Below, in pieces: positions 23,140-30,540 of a stretch of DNA of 33,176 nt; positions within the stretch are counted from its first letter, which is position 1, and each line of letters opens with the position of its first letter. Origin of the DNA: Conoideocrella luteorostrata (lineage: Eukaryota; Ascomycota; Sordariomycetes; Hypocreales; Clavicipitaceae). The notes beneath the pieces were generated by a model. That model was not told the origin of the DNA. It made no database searches and worked only from the letters and a program-made list of their open reading frames with translations. Made by a program: the position numbers and the translations under genes. Location of the stretch: positions 1 through 33,176 of the forward strand of contig JASWJB010000403.1 in assembly GCA_032433595.1 (NCBI GenBank), written 5' to 3'.

Positions 23140-23469
23140 TCAATGTTGTAGGAGTCCGACGTTCTGTGCCTTTTTTGTGGCTTCAACTATATTCCACATA
23201 TCATCGGGAGGAATTCCTTCCTCTTCTATGACTTTGCCTAGCTTCTGGAAATATTCTTGGACTTGTTGAATATTCTGAGAAGACTTATAATTGACATTAC
23301 GCTTTTTTTGTAAGCACTTTGAATATTGATGCCGTTGAATAAACCGTGTGGTCCAGAGCTTTCCAACAAAGTTACGTGGCTTTGTTAATGTCACGACTGG
23401 GTTCTGATATAGCAGAGTGATGAACAAGACTCCTGATGTATTCGTTACTTCGTAGCAGCAAGGTAACAC
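23140..23469 (-). pseudogene. Pogo/Fot1-like transposase fragment
   Basis: A minus-strand frame of 109 codons matches the region between the CENP-B-type DNA-binding domain and the catalytic domain of Pogo/Fot1-group transposases: VGKLWTTRFIQRHQYSKCL, then VQEYFQKLGKVIEEEGIPPDDMWN. At the point where the family has the first catalytic aspartate (NMDETGF), this copy reads NIVEATKKAQ, and the resemblance ends 14 codons later. The whole DDE domain is missing, so the element cannot be active. No terminal inverted repeats were identified. Confidence 0.7.
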
Positions 23470-23584
23470 TCTATTGTTGACGGTCTTAATCTCTGTCCTT
23501 CTAAAGTTTTAGCCTTCTCCTTCCCTACTTATGCTTCGCCGCTACCCCGCAGTGAAGAGTTTGCTAGCCCTCTCTCTTAGAATG

Positions 23585-23735
23585 TGTTGCGCGCAGCAAG
23601 CAGGCGTTTTAGTTAATTGATGCGAAGGATGTATATTTGACCGTATCTTCTACAAATGAAATCTATCTTGTGCCATTTTTTTTATATGCTGCGCAGGGCT
23701 TGAACCCTAAATGGGCTCATCGCGCTGTGCTGACT
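23585..23735 (-). repeat. SINE-like dispersed repeat, uninterrupted copy
   Basis: About 150 bp that recurs at 30124-30540. On the minus strand it reads CAGCGCGATGAGCCC, then GGGTTCAAGCCCTGCGCAGC, then an A-rich run and a body ending GCTTGCTGCGCGCAACA. GGTTCAAGCCC resembles a pol III B box, and GTCAGCACAGCGCG could be a poor A box, which suggests a tRNA-derived element. The ends are not defined by target duplications in this copy. An LTR-type origin is the alternative, since the plus-strand left end reads TGTTGC. Confidence 0.5.
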
Positions 23736-23763
23736 AAGTACTTCTGCGTACGGTGCGCGGTCC

Positions 23764-23977
23764 TGTTGGATTACACGGGTGTGTGTGTGTGGACCGGATG
23801 TGCGGATACACGGGCTGTGAGAGAAAGGTTACATGGCCTCTGGGCCTAAGGCAGGAATTCAGGACGGAAGTGTCTCAGATTATAGGGGTATTTATAGGGG
23901 GATTTGGACATCATCACAGTAACACAGCTCTTCCCATCAATGCAAACTAGTTTGAACCTCTCCTATTAATTCCAACA
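23764..23977. mobile_element. Solo LTR, family B
   Basis: The 214-bp segment starts TGTTGGATTACAC and ends TTAATTCCAACA, so it has TG..CA ends with an 8-bp inverted terminus. Five bases on each side are GGTCC and GGCCC, a target duplication with one transition. Inside is a TATA-like TTTATAGGGG. No internal retrotransposon sequence adjoins it, so it is a solo LTR. It differs from the LTRs at 25.9-28.3 kb. Confidence 0.75.
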
Positions 23978-24311
23978 GGCCCACCTCAGTAGGACCTGCT
24001 CATACTGCGATACACCCCCGGATGAGGGCATCGTGATGCCTTCATCAGGCTAAGTAGCAGTACTCTTGGTGTTTTACAAATGAATTCCTGCCTGGAGTGA
24101 TTTTCTTCCTCATTTGATGCCTCTTGACGTGCGTGCGTGCCCTCTGATTGGTCAATGTTGTGACCGTGCAGAGGTGAGCTCAAAGTGAGCTTTGGATTCT
24201 TGGCCGTCCACCTTACTAGAGCTTCGAAGCCTGTGGCTTCGAACTCTCTTTCTTCCTTCTTTCCTCACCACTATCGTACGATTGAGACCTACATTTTTGA
24301 TCGTCATCATT
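23978..24311. promoter_or_regulatory. Probable promoter of the unknown gene at 24312
   Basis: About 330 bp upstream of the ATG. ATTGG (inverted CCAAT) occurs at about 24147. An imperfect inverted repeat, AGCTTCGAAGCC and GGCTTCGAACT, lies at about 24220-24243. The leader is CT-rich. These are promoter-like features only; no activity is proven. Confidence 0.35.
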
Positions 24312-25153
24312 ATGAGCCGTCAATTGCGCAGTGCTAAGGTCGCTCGGACTGCACTTGAGGAGTAGGGAGAGGCGGAGCTCGCTCCTGTGTTGGAGGCTTC
24401 ACAAGCCGATGTTGGCAGTCCCGCCGCTCATGATGAGCCGCTGGACGGGGATATCTTTGCTCCTGTGCGCTTAGATTTCTCTATGGGTTGGGAGAAGCTC
24501 CTTGGTGGTAGAGCGACTCCTATTCCCGATTCCTTGAGGCCTTTCCGGCAGCCTACAAGGAGGAGACGCCTCCAGCTTCCGGGTACGCGTCCTGCTGAGC
24601 GGGATAAGCGCTCGAAGCTTGTGAATAAGGTGCATTGAGCGTTGCTTCTTATTGTGACCTGAGCTAACTAGCATTTAGGGCGCTACTCCTGCGCTTGAGT
24701 CCCTTCGCGACTATCCTTACGAAGGAGTGACTCTCCGGGGAACTCTCGGAGGTGTGCTCGTTGCAGGACAGGCAATCATGTCTGCAAGCACTGGTATGCT
24801 TAGCTTCTCCTCGATAAGCTATACCTTTACTAATCTTCAACGCAGCCATCCGCCCTTGGTTCCTGTGGCTAAGGGCGTTGTCGGCAGCTTACGGTGTCGA
24901 TTCGAAGGTACGCACCACTTCTCGTTTTGCTGTGCTTGCTGAATTATATAGTAGCGTGTGAGAGCGTGCATTCAAGCACTACGACTACAGTTTCGCCTGC
25001 TCGGGTGATGTGGGATCACCGACCAGTTGTTCCGGGAGCAGGGCAGAAGATGCTATTAGGGGCTCTTCTGCAGTATGTGACAGCAAGAGGGCCAGGTTAA
25101 AGGCTATTTTTGATAGCTTTGCTGAGCAATTCATTAATGAGTTGCTGAAGTAG
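24312..25153 (+). pseudogene. Unknown multi-exon gene, disrupted by stops
   Basis: I do not recognise this family. Splicing 24312-24629, 24679-24793 and 24846-24907 gives a continuous frame apart from one TAG at codon 18 (24363). The introns are 49 and 52 bp, with GCTAAC and CTAAT branch sites and good AG acceptors. The protein text is convincing: MSRQLRSAKVARTALEE, then DGDIFAPVRLDFSMGWEKLL, PFRQPTRRRRLQLPGTRPAE, YPYEGVTLRGTLGGVLVAGQ and AIRPWFLWLRALSAAYGVDS. A third intron (donor GTACGC at 24908, acceptor TATATAG or TAGTAG at 24951-24954) leads either to a short tail ending at 25008 or, with one more disruption, to KRARLKAIFDSFAEQFINELLK before the stop at 25151. The TAG would be CAG or another sense codon if intact. 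It lies among transposon remnants. Confidence 0.5.
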
Positions 25154-25363
25154 GTTTGCTTTCGTGAGTTGTATGCTCAGGGGCGCTTAATTTTGTTTGT
25201 TTTCCTGCGTTTGGCGTTTGGCGTTTGGCGTTATATCTTATGTTTGCCTTGAGCAGCGCTTGCTGTGAGAGGGGAGGGCCCTCATGTATGTTCTCAGGGG
25301 CAATATATCTCATGCACCTCTCTGGCTGCGCTCATGATATTGTGTGACTGTGCGTAGGTCTGT

Positions 25364-25859
25364 TCAATTACGCAGGGATTTAAAGTGTTCAAAGCTCTGA
25401 CGATTGAGTGCCTTCGTAAATCCATCGGCCGGCATCTCTTCCGTGGGCAAATATGTCACTTTAAATCGATCCTTCTTGAGTTCCTGCTTAAGCCACATAT
25501 TATGTATATCCACATGGCGCAGACGAGTGCTGGTTCGCCCACTCTCGTTGAGCACAAGTCTTATGGTCTGTTGATTATCGCACTTGATATCGAGATCTTG
25601 GTTGAGATTCATCTTCACTTCCCGGAAGAGGCGCAGGAGAGCAAGGCAAGCAGCTCTGCTTCAGTTGTAGACATAGCGATCGTTTACTGGCGCGTTGCTT
25701 TCCACATAATTGGACCTCCAAATAGCGTAATTAGATATCCCTGAGAAGAGTTCCGCGTGTTAGGATCGTCTGCGTAGGAAGCGTCGCTTGCTACTTAGAG
25801 TGCTTGGAGTTCGCTGCTGCCTCCGTATTGCAACGCGAGACTACTGGCAACCGTGAGAT
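25364..25859 (-). pseudogene. Copia RNase H remnant
   Basis: The frame has ASDASYADDPNTRNSSQGYL, GGPIMWKATRQ, then a stop, then TIAMSTTEAELLAL, a shift, and DIKCDNQQTIRLVLNE, TRLRHVDIHNMWLKQEL, LPTEEMPADGFTKALNRQSF. This is the RNase H end of Ty1/copia pol (DAD-like, STTEAE, CDNQ, RHVDI, ADGFTKAL motifs). The stops TAA after RQ and TAA after LQAL are the kind produced from CAA by C-to-T change. The outer solo LTR interrupts it at 25860. Confidence 0.9.
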
Positions 25860-26256
25860 TGTTGGGATCTGTTGGAATGCCGCCAAGCACAATAGGAAGC
25901 ACAGAGCCCGTCACGTGGCCACCTTCAAGCCACGATATTTATACGACGATATCGTGCCTTCCACGATGACTTCTCTTCTTCTTCTTAGATAACAGAGACT
26001 TATGAATATATTCAATTTGAAGCCGATGATCTAGATCATTGCACAACCCTGTGCAACGCACAAGATCCTTCCGCCAAGCACAATGAGGAGCACGGAGCGA
26101 GTCATGTGGTCACCTTTCGGCCACCCTATTTATACGAGTATCGTAGGCCTCGTATCTTGACTTGTTTCCCCCCCCTAAGACAGACAGAGATTATTATAAA
26201 TATACTGCATTTGAAGCCGGTGATCTAGATCATTGCACAACCCTGTGCAACCCACA
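25860..26256 (+). mobile_element. Outer solo LTR, family A, split by an inner LTR
   Basis: The element is 25860-25869 (TGTTGGGATC) plus 26068-26256 (ending GTGCAACCCACA), about 199 bp once the insertion is removed. Both flanks carry the target duplication GAGAT (25855-25859 and 26257-26261). It sits inside the reverse transcriptase/RNase H part of the copia body, in the opposite orientation to that element. It contains TATTTATACG (likely TATA) and the palindrome TGATCTAGATCA. Confidence 0.85.
25870..26062 (+). mobile_element. Inner solo LTR, family A, nested in another LTR
   Basis: A 193-bp LTR from TGTTGGAATGCC to CCTGTGCAACGCACA. It interrupts the outer LTR ten bases from its left end. Flanking pentamers are GGATC (25865-25869) and AGATC (26063-26067), a target duplication with one G/A difference. 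It belongs to the same family as its host LTR, so insertion postdates it. Confidence 0.85.
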
Positions 26257-26261
26257 GAGAT

Positions 26262-26440
26262 ATTGGATAACTTGGTCCGCTGCTTTGTGATGTTCAGCTG
26301 AGGGATTTGTGAGGAATTGTGATAGCTTTGAGGCTGCAAAGGCAATATCTGGTCTGATCATAATCGCTGCGTAAAGCACAGAGCCAATCTTCTCTTGGTA
26401 TTTTGTGCGGGAATTTGAGCACCCCCTAGGGTAGCTGCGT
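26262..26440 (-). pseudogene. Copia reverse transcriptase C-terminal remnant
   Basis: The minus strand reads YQEKIGSVLYAAIMIRPDIA, then FAASKLSQFLTNPSAEHHKA, then ADQVIQYL, the highly conserved stretch between reverse transcriptase and RNase H in Ty1/copia pol. It runs straight into the target duplication of the outer LTR. The next 500 bases upstream on this strand (26440-26967) are degraded, AT-rich and show no intact YVDD motif. Confidence 0.9.
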
Positions 26441-26581
26441 GGAGTGAAGATTTATTTTGATAAGGATAATTTTAGTCAGCTTTGAACAGTGTATTTATAG
26501 TTAACGTAGGTTCCTTCAGAATAAAAAGAAGCTATACCTTCTTCGCGAAGCAAAATTAACACTTTAGGATTTTTTGTTACA

Positions 26582-26656
26582 AAAAATGGCGTAACCAGAG
26601 ACCACTTTTCTTATGTAGTTATGACCCTTAAATAGGCTCATATTTTTCCTGTGACA
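26582..26656 (+). repeat. Dispersed 75-bp repeat, also near the zinc-knuckle pseudogene
   Basis: The first part (AAAAATGGC.. to ..CCACTTTT) resembles 32028-32079 on the same strand. The later part (CCACTTTT.. to TTTCCTGTGACA) resembles 32706-32760 on the opposite strand. Roughly four of five bases agree by eye. The three copies may be pieces of a small mobile element. Confidence 0.5.
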
Positions 26657-26967
26657 TTTTTGACTTTATCTTGGAATGCTTTTTATAATATGATACTGAC
26701 TACTTAACTACCTAAACCATCCGATCATATGTTATTGAATAAGACCACAAGTTTAATTAAGAAATAAACCAACGTCTTTGTGACTCCGACTACACTTGTA
26801 CAATTGAATTGCACCACGCGATATTGATAACCCAAGCCCACGAACCATTTGATCAATTAATACCGAACAGTATCATGAGGTCTTCTGGGCGTTTGGTGTG
26901 TTCCTTTCTTCCTGACAAAGTATGCTTTAATTTCCTGCTTAGTTGCCTCTCCATCTTGGTTTATAAG

Positions 26968-27173
26968 TGTGGGTTGCACAGGGTGTTCGTACACTATGGT
27001 ATCGATACCAATATGTGGTCAAAATGCAATATATTTATAATCTCTGTATATCTAAGAAGAGGAAAACAAGTCAGGGTGGGAGGCTCGATATCGCCGTATC
27101 AATATCGTGGCCGAAAGGTGACCACGTGACCCGCTCCGTGCTTCCTATTATGCTTGACGGCAGGATCCCAACA
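26968..27173 (-). mobile_element. Solo LTR, family A (ClaI-palindrome type)
   Basis: A 206-bp LTR, minus orientation; on the plus strand it runs from TGTGGGTTGCACAGGG to GATCCCAACA. The target duplication ATAAG is exact (26963-26967 and 27174-27178). Where other family A copies have TGATCTAGATCA, this copy carries the palindrome GGTATCGATACC. Confidence 0.9.
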
Positions 27174-27244
27174 ATAAGCTCTATTGCGGGGATTGGCGTA
27201 GCGGGGAAAGTGCCTTTGCCTGCTTGGTCAAATGTCTCACTTGT

Positions 27245-27438
27245 TGTGGGTTGCACAGGGTTGTGCAATGATCTAGATCATCGGCTTCAAATTGAATATA
27301 TTCATAAGTCTCTGTCTATCTCAGAAGAAGAAAACAAGTCAAGGTGGGAGGCTCGATATCGCCGTATAAATATCGTGGCCGAAAGGTGGCTACGTGACTC
27401 GCTCCATGCTTCCTATTGTGCTTGGCGGGATTCCAACA
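27245..27438 (-). mobile_element. Solo LTR, family A, without target duplication
   Basis: A 194-bp LTR in minus orientation with intact TGTGGG and TTCCAACA ends on the plus strand and the TGATCTAGATCA palindrome. The flanking pentamers CTTGT and GCTTT do not match. On either side are parts of copia reverse transcriptase that do not join smoothly, so this LTR probably arose by recombination between two insertions, or flanking bases were deleted. Confidence 0.8.
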
Positions 27439-27866
27439 GCTTTATCTAGTTCCACGCATTTGTCTGCCTTTTTGTAGCCTTGAGGTAGCTTACATGTAAC
27501 TGGTCGTGAGCTACTGCTGCGCTTTGCATATAGGAATGCGTTCTCCAGGTTGAACTGCTTCATTTCAAGGTCGAATCTCGCCGCTATAGCGACCATCACA
27601 CAGAACGCGTGTGCCGCTAGCGTAGCTGCATAGGTTCGCTCGATTGTTTAGCTTTCCTATAAGCCTCTGCGCACGCATATGCGCGCTTTGAATTTAATGA
27701 AATAACCTTCTTCGTTGAATTTGCAAGTAAACACACACTTCAAAGGGAATATTCTAGAGGTGGCGTTTTTCCACTCATTTTCCTTCCAGGTCCCTCTATC
27801 CATAAGCTTATTTACTTCTTTAAGCGTGGCTGCTGTGAATTGTGCGGACATTAGATGCCGTTGCAT
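27439..27866 (-). pseudogene. Copia reverse transcriptase N-terminal remnant
   Basis: The minus strand gives EVNKLMDRGTWKENEW, RIFPLKCVFTCKFNEEGYFI, KFKARICVRRGL, then TYAATLAAHAFCVMVAIAAR, FDLEMKQFNLENAFLYA and LPQGYKKADKCVELDKA. These match the start of Ty1/copia reverse transcriptase (the PLKWVFK-like, KARLVVRG-like, DVKTAFLNA-like and LPxGY motifs). Frameshifts separate the first and second parts. The family A LTR follows at ELDKA. Confidence 0.9.
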
Positions 27867-27909
27867 TTTGTCACAAGTGAGCAGCTATGGATGTCTGAAT
27901 GCAGTGGAG

Positions 27910-28127
27910 TTAAGGTCGTGGCGATTGATGTTCAGGAGATCTACGAGAGACCACGTTGCGTGCTCGGACTAGCGCGCACGTTTCGCATGAGTTGCGCGCG
28001 CTGCCCTTTATTTGCACGTTCCTAGTATGTAAGTTCAGCTTGTCTATTGCTGCCTGGCCTAGGTGGCCAGATCGTGAGTGCCAAAGCTCCTCTGAATCTT
28101 CTCGCGGCTTAAGAGGATCTCTGCTTG
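27910..28127 (-). pseudogene. Copia integrase zinc-binding region remnant
   Basis: The minus strand has ELWHSRSGHLGQAAIDKL and CETCALVRARNVVSRR, the GAG-pre-integrase HHCC region. Only about 45 bp separate it from reverse transcriptase text at 27866, so the integrase catalytic core (DDE), normally more than 300 codons, has been deleted. Confidence 0.85.
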
Positions 28128-28322
28128 TGTGGGTTGCACAGGGTGTTGTGCAAAGGTATCGATTCAAAATACAATGCAATATATTCAGTGATCTGTGTCT
28201 CTGTAAGAAGAGGGAACAAGTCAGGGAGAAAACCCTCATATCGTCGTATAAATATCGTAGCCAAAAGGTGACCACGTAACCTGCTCCTTGCTTCCTATTG
28301 TGCTTGACGAGGGATTCCAACA
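28128..28322 (-). mobile_element. Solo LTR, family A, in the integrase region
   Basis: A 195-bp LTR in minus orientation; plus-strand ends are TGTGGGTTGCACAGGG and GATTCCAACA. The target duplication GCTTG is exact (28123-28127 and 28323-28327). It carries GGTATCGATTC at the palindrome position, a decayed form of the GGTATCGATACC type. Confidence 0.9.
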
Positions 28323-28830
28323 GCTTGGTCTCCAGTGCTGTGAGCCTTGTATTCTTGCGTTATATGCTTCCACACTTGCTGCTACTATTAGAGGTGAGCG
28401 TGGAATTATTGTGGCTGCGTTCTCAAAGTACGAGGAGAAGGGCTTGTATTCAGTAAAGATAATTTTAAACCTTTGCTGGAGCTGTGCTAGGACTACGCTA
28501 TTGTTCAACGTTCCGTAGCGTAGTGAGCAATCAAACCCGCAATACCATACGCCGTGCTTGTGCAGCGCTGATTCTGATACAATATTTACAAGAAAAATTC
28601 TCAATGACTGCCACATTGTTGAGCACTAGATCCTCGGCCAGAACACCGCTTTCACCATTCGGAATCTTCCTAAGCACGCGTTTCCCCAGTTTTATGATCT
28701 CAAATTGCGTTGTGCCTGATTTCACGTGTCCTCCAGAGGTGGGCTTGAAACTCCCGGGCTCGAGGAGGTCTTTGTTGTTGTTGACGATGTGTAAAGCACC
28801 ACAATTATCAAGGAGTGTGCTTTGAGAGAG
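28323..28830 (-). pseudogene. Copia protease remnant
   Basis: The minus strand reads STLLDNCGALHIVNNNKDLL (the D of LLDN corresponds to the active-site aspartate of DSG-type copia proteases), then EPGSFKPTSGGHVKSGTTQF, VLRKIPNGESGVLAEDLVLN and NVAVIENF, then with a frameshift ALHKHGVWYCGFDCSLRYGT and VVLAQLQQRFKIIF. It ends at the target duplication of the LTR at 28128. Confidence 0.8.
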
Positions 28831-28969
28831 CTCGTGTTCCCCATCTCTAGCGTGGTCTAGACGTCGCTTGGTTAATGCACCGCTCTCGTGAGAACTATAT
28901 CTATGATTGCAGCGTTCAGCGTTCCAATGAAGCCTCTCTTAGCCTCCGGCTTATTCCAGCCTTTCTCCG

Positions 28970-30001
28970 TCATCTCAGTGCGTAAGAGTCCCATTTCTTA
29001 TCAACATAGTTCTGCTTGATCTGCTCAACGAGCTGCGGATGTGGTGGCTTTCTGAGCTTGTTCGCTTTGAATCCTATGATTGCAAAGCGCAGGTTTAAGC
29101 ATTCCTTAGGTGGCCTTCCATGCATTCTGCCGCATGGGCAGGGCATTTGCCCGCCGTTTGCTCTGTCTGAGCTGTTGCCTAAGGTGGCGTGTACGTCGCC
29201 CGCTTTCGATCTACTAGTCTTATGCTCGTATGCGAAAGTCTGGAAGTCATCTGCGTAATCTTCGATAGCGTTTGGGTCCTTCAGCCCTCTTCTCTCTAAA
29301 GATAAGATTGTGTGGAGCATTGCTTCCGCCCAAGCTAGTCAAAATCGAGCTCCAACTACTTCAAGGAAGTCTCGAATTACTTTGACTCCATCGATCTCAT
29401 TGATCCTGTTGTTCTTTGAGTGGAGATATGCCTTATTCCATCTTAGGATCCACTGCTCAGGGCGCGTGTTCGCGCGCTCCGCCTCTTGACGGACTGCTTG
29501 GTACTCTCTGCGGGCTGCTTCTCTTATTATTGACTGCTGCGGTGCGATTTAAGTTTTGATTTGCTTGATCGTCTGCTTGATTGAGTAACTTTGGTGCTTT
29601 TCTTCAAGCTGCAGATACACTAATTGTAGGAGAGTCCATTTAACTGTGCTTGAGATCCAGACCTTAATTGACATAAGGCGGCCTTTGGTTCGGATGTGTT
29701 GTCTTTCCTCGCGGTTGAATTCAAGCATACAGCTCTCTCTTACTATTGCGTAAGTGAGCTCTGCATCCTCCTTTCTTTGCTCGACGAGGATTGCTCTTAT
29801 TGCTGTGCTGCTTAGTAGCTCTGTATCTTGTAGGCTGTCTTGAGGACTCTCTTCCTTCTCAGGATTTAGCAAATGCCAGATTTCTAGTGATTCGTCATGA
29901 TTCTGTAAGGCAGTGAACCATGCGTGCCATTGAGCAGGAGATTCGAGCTTTGTAGTCGTGGATAAGGAGGTTGAGGTGGGGAGAGTATTGAAGTCGTCCA
30001 T
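28970..30001 (-). pseudogene. Copia gag remnant with two in-frame stops
   Basis: One frame of 344 codons runs from ATG 30001 (MDDFNTLPTSTSLST) to the stop at 28970, broken only by a TAA (about 29550) and a TGA (about 29337). Both fit C-to-T change of CAA or CGA. Family features: ESPAQWHAWFTALQN near the N-terminus, EQWILRWNKAYLHSKNN, RRGLKDPNAIEDYADDF and a C-terminal knuckle-like CPCGRMHGRPPKEC. It is otherwise the best preserved part of the element. Confidence 0.85.
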
Positions 30002-30216
30002 CGTGTGCGTGGGAATGCGTGCTGGAGTGGGCAATTGGCAGCTTACGAGCGCTTGTGATTCCGGCACAACAGTACTCCGTAGAAGTTACAGGAAAGATAT
30101 TACTTTCCGCACGGGCTCATCACTGTTGCGCGCAGCAAGCAGGCCTCTCAGCCAATCAATGCGAAGGATTTATATTTGACCTTATCTTCTACAAATGAAA
30201 TCTATCTTGTGCCTTC

Positions 30217-30477
30217 TGTTGCACTGCAATGGGATATGAATTGAAAGAATGATGATCAACTAGATAGATGATGAAGAAGTATGGAGTAGCTAATCTAGGT
30301 CTACAGAACAAACAAAATAAGAAGGCCTTGTGGGCTTGTGTGTGAGGCTGCCCTAAAGAGTGTGAATCACTTCAACACATCCTGAAGTGAATCACCTCAA
30401 CACATCCTGAAGTGAATCACCTCAACACATCCTGAAGTGAATCACCTCAACACATCCTGAAGTGAATCACCTCAACA
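30217..30477 (+). mobile_element. Solo LTR, family C, with internal 25-bp repeats
   Basis: A 261-bp LTR from TGTTGCACTGCAATGGG to ATCACCTCAACA. The target duplication CCTTC is exact (30212-30216 and 30478-30482). The same LTR occurs inverted at 31673-31830. The 100-bp excess here is explained by a tandem 25-bp repeat near its right end. Confidence 0.92.
30364..30477. repeat. 25-bp tandem repeat inside the family C LTR
   Basis: GAATCAC recurs at 30364, 30389, 30414, 30439 and 30464, so five units with a 25-bp period. All but the first read GAATCACCTCAAC. Each unit also contains the near palindrome TCCTGAAGTGA. The other LTR copy in the window has a single unit. Confidence 0.92.
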
Positions 30478-30540
30478 CCTTCTTTTTTATATGCTGCGCA
30501 GGGCTTGCACCCCAGGTGGGCTCATCGCGCTGTACTGTCT

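Larger units (their letters stand above)
25364..30001 (-). mobile_element. Decayed Ty1/copia retrotransposon body
   Basis: Read on the minus strand, gag is followed by protease, integrase N-terminal part, reverse transcriptase and RNase H, the Ty1/copia order. The body is broken by in-frame stops, frameshifts, a deletion that removes the integrase catalytic core, and several later LTR insertions. Pieces: gag 30001-28970, protease about 28820-28530, integrase zinc region about 28100-27910, reverse transcriptase 27866-26262, RNase H 25859-25364. I could not identify the element's own paired LTRs: neither flank (above 30001 or below 25364) shows a convincing matching pair. Confidence 0.85.
30124..30540 (-). 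repeat. SINE-like repeat, copy interrupted by a solo LTR
   Basis: 30124-30216 matches 23585-23677, and 30483-30540 continues the match to 23735. Between them lies a family C solo LTR with its target duplication. The B-box-like sequence is mutated here (GGTGCAAGCCC). Comparison with the uninterrupted copy shows the pre-insertion state directly. Confidence 0.8.

Noticed and set aside
23690..23710. tRNA gene suggested by GGTTCAAGCCC on the minus strand
   Set aside because: The stems of a full cloverleaf cannot be formed and the sequence recurs as part of a 150-bp repeat, so it was called SINE-like and not a tRNA gene.
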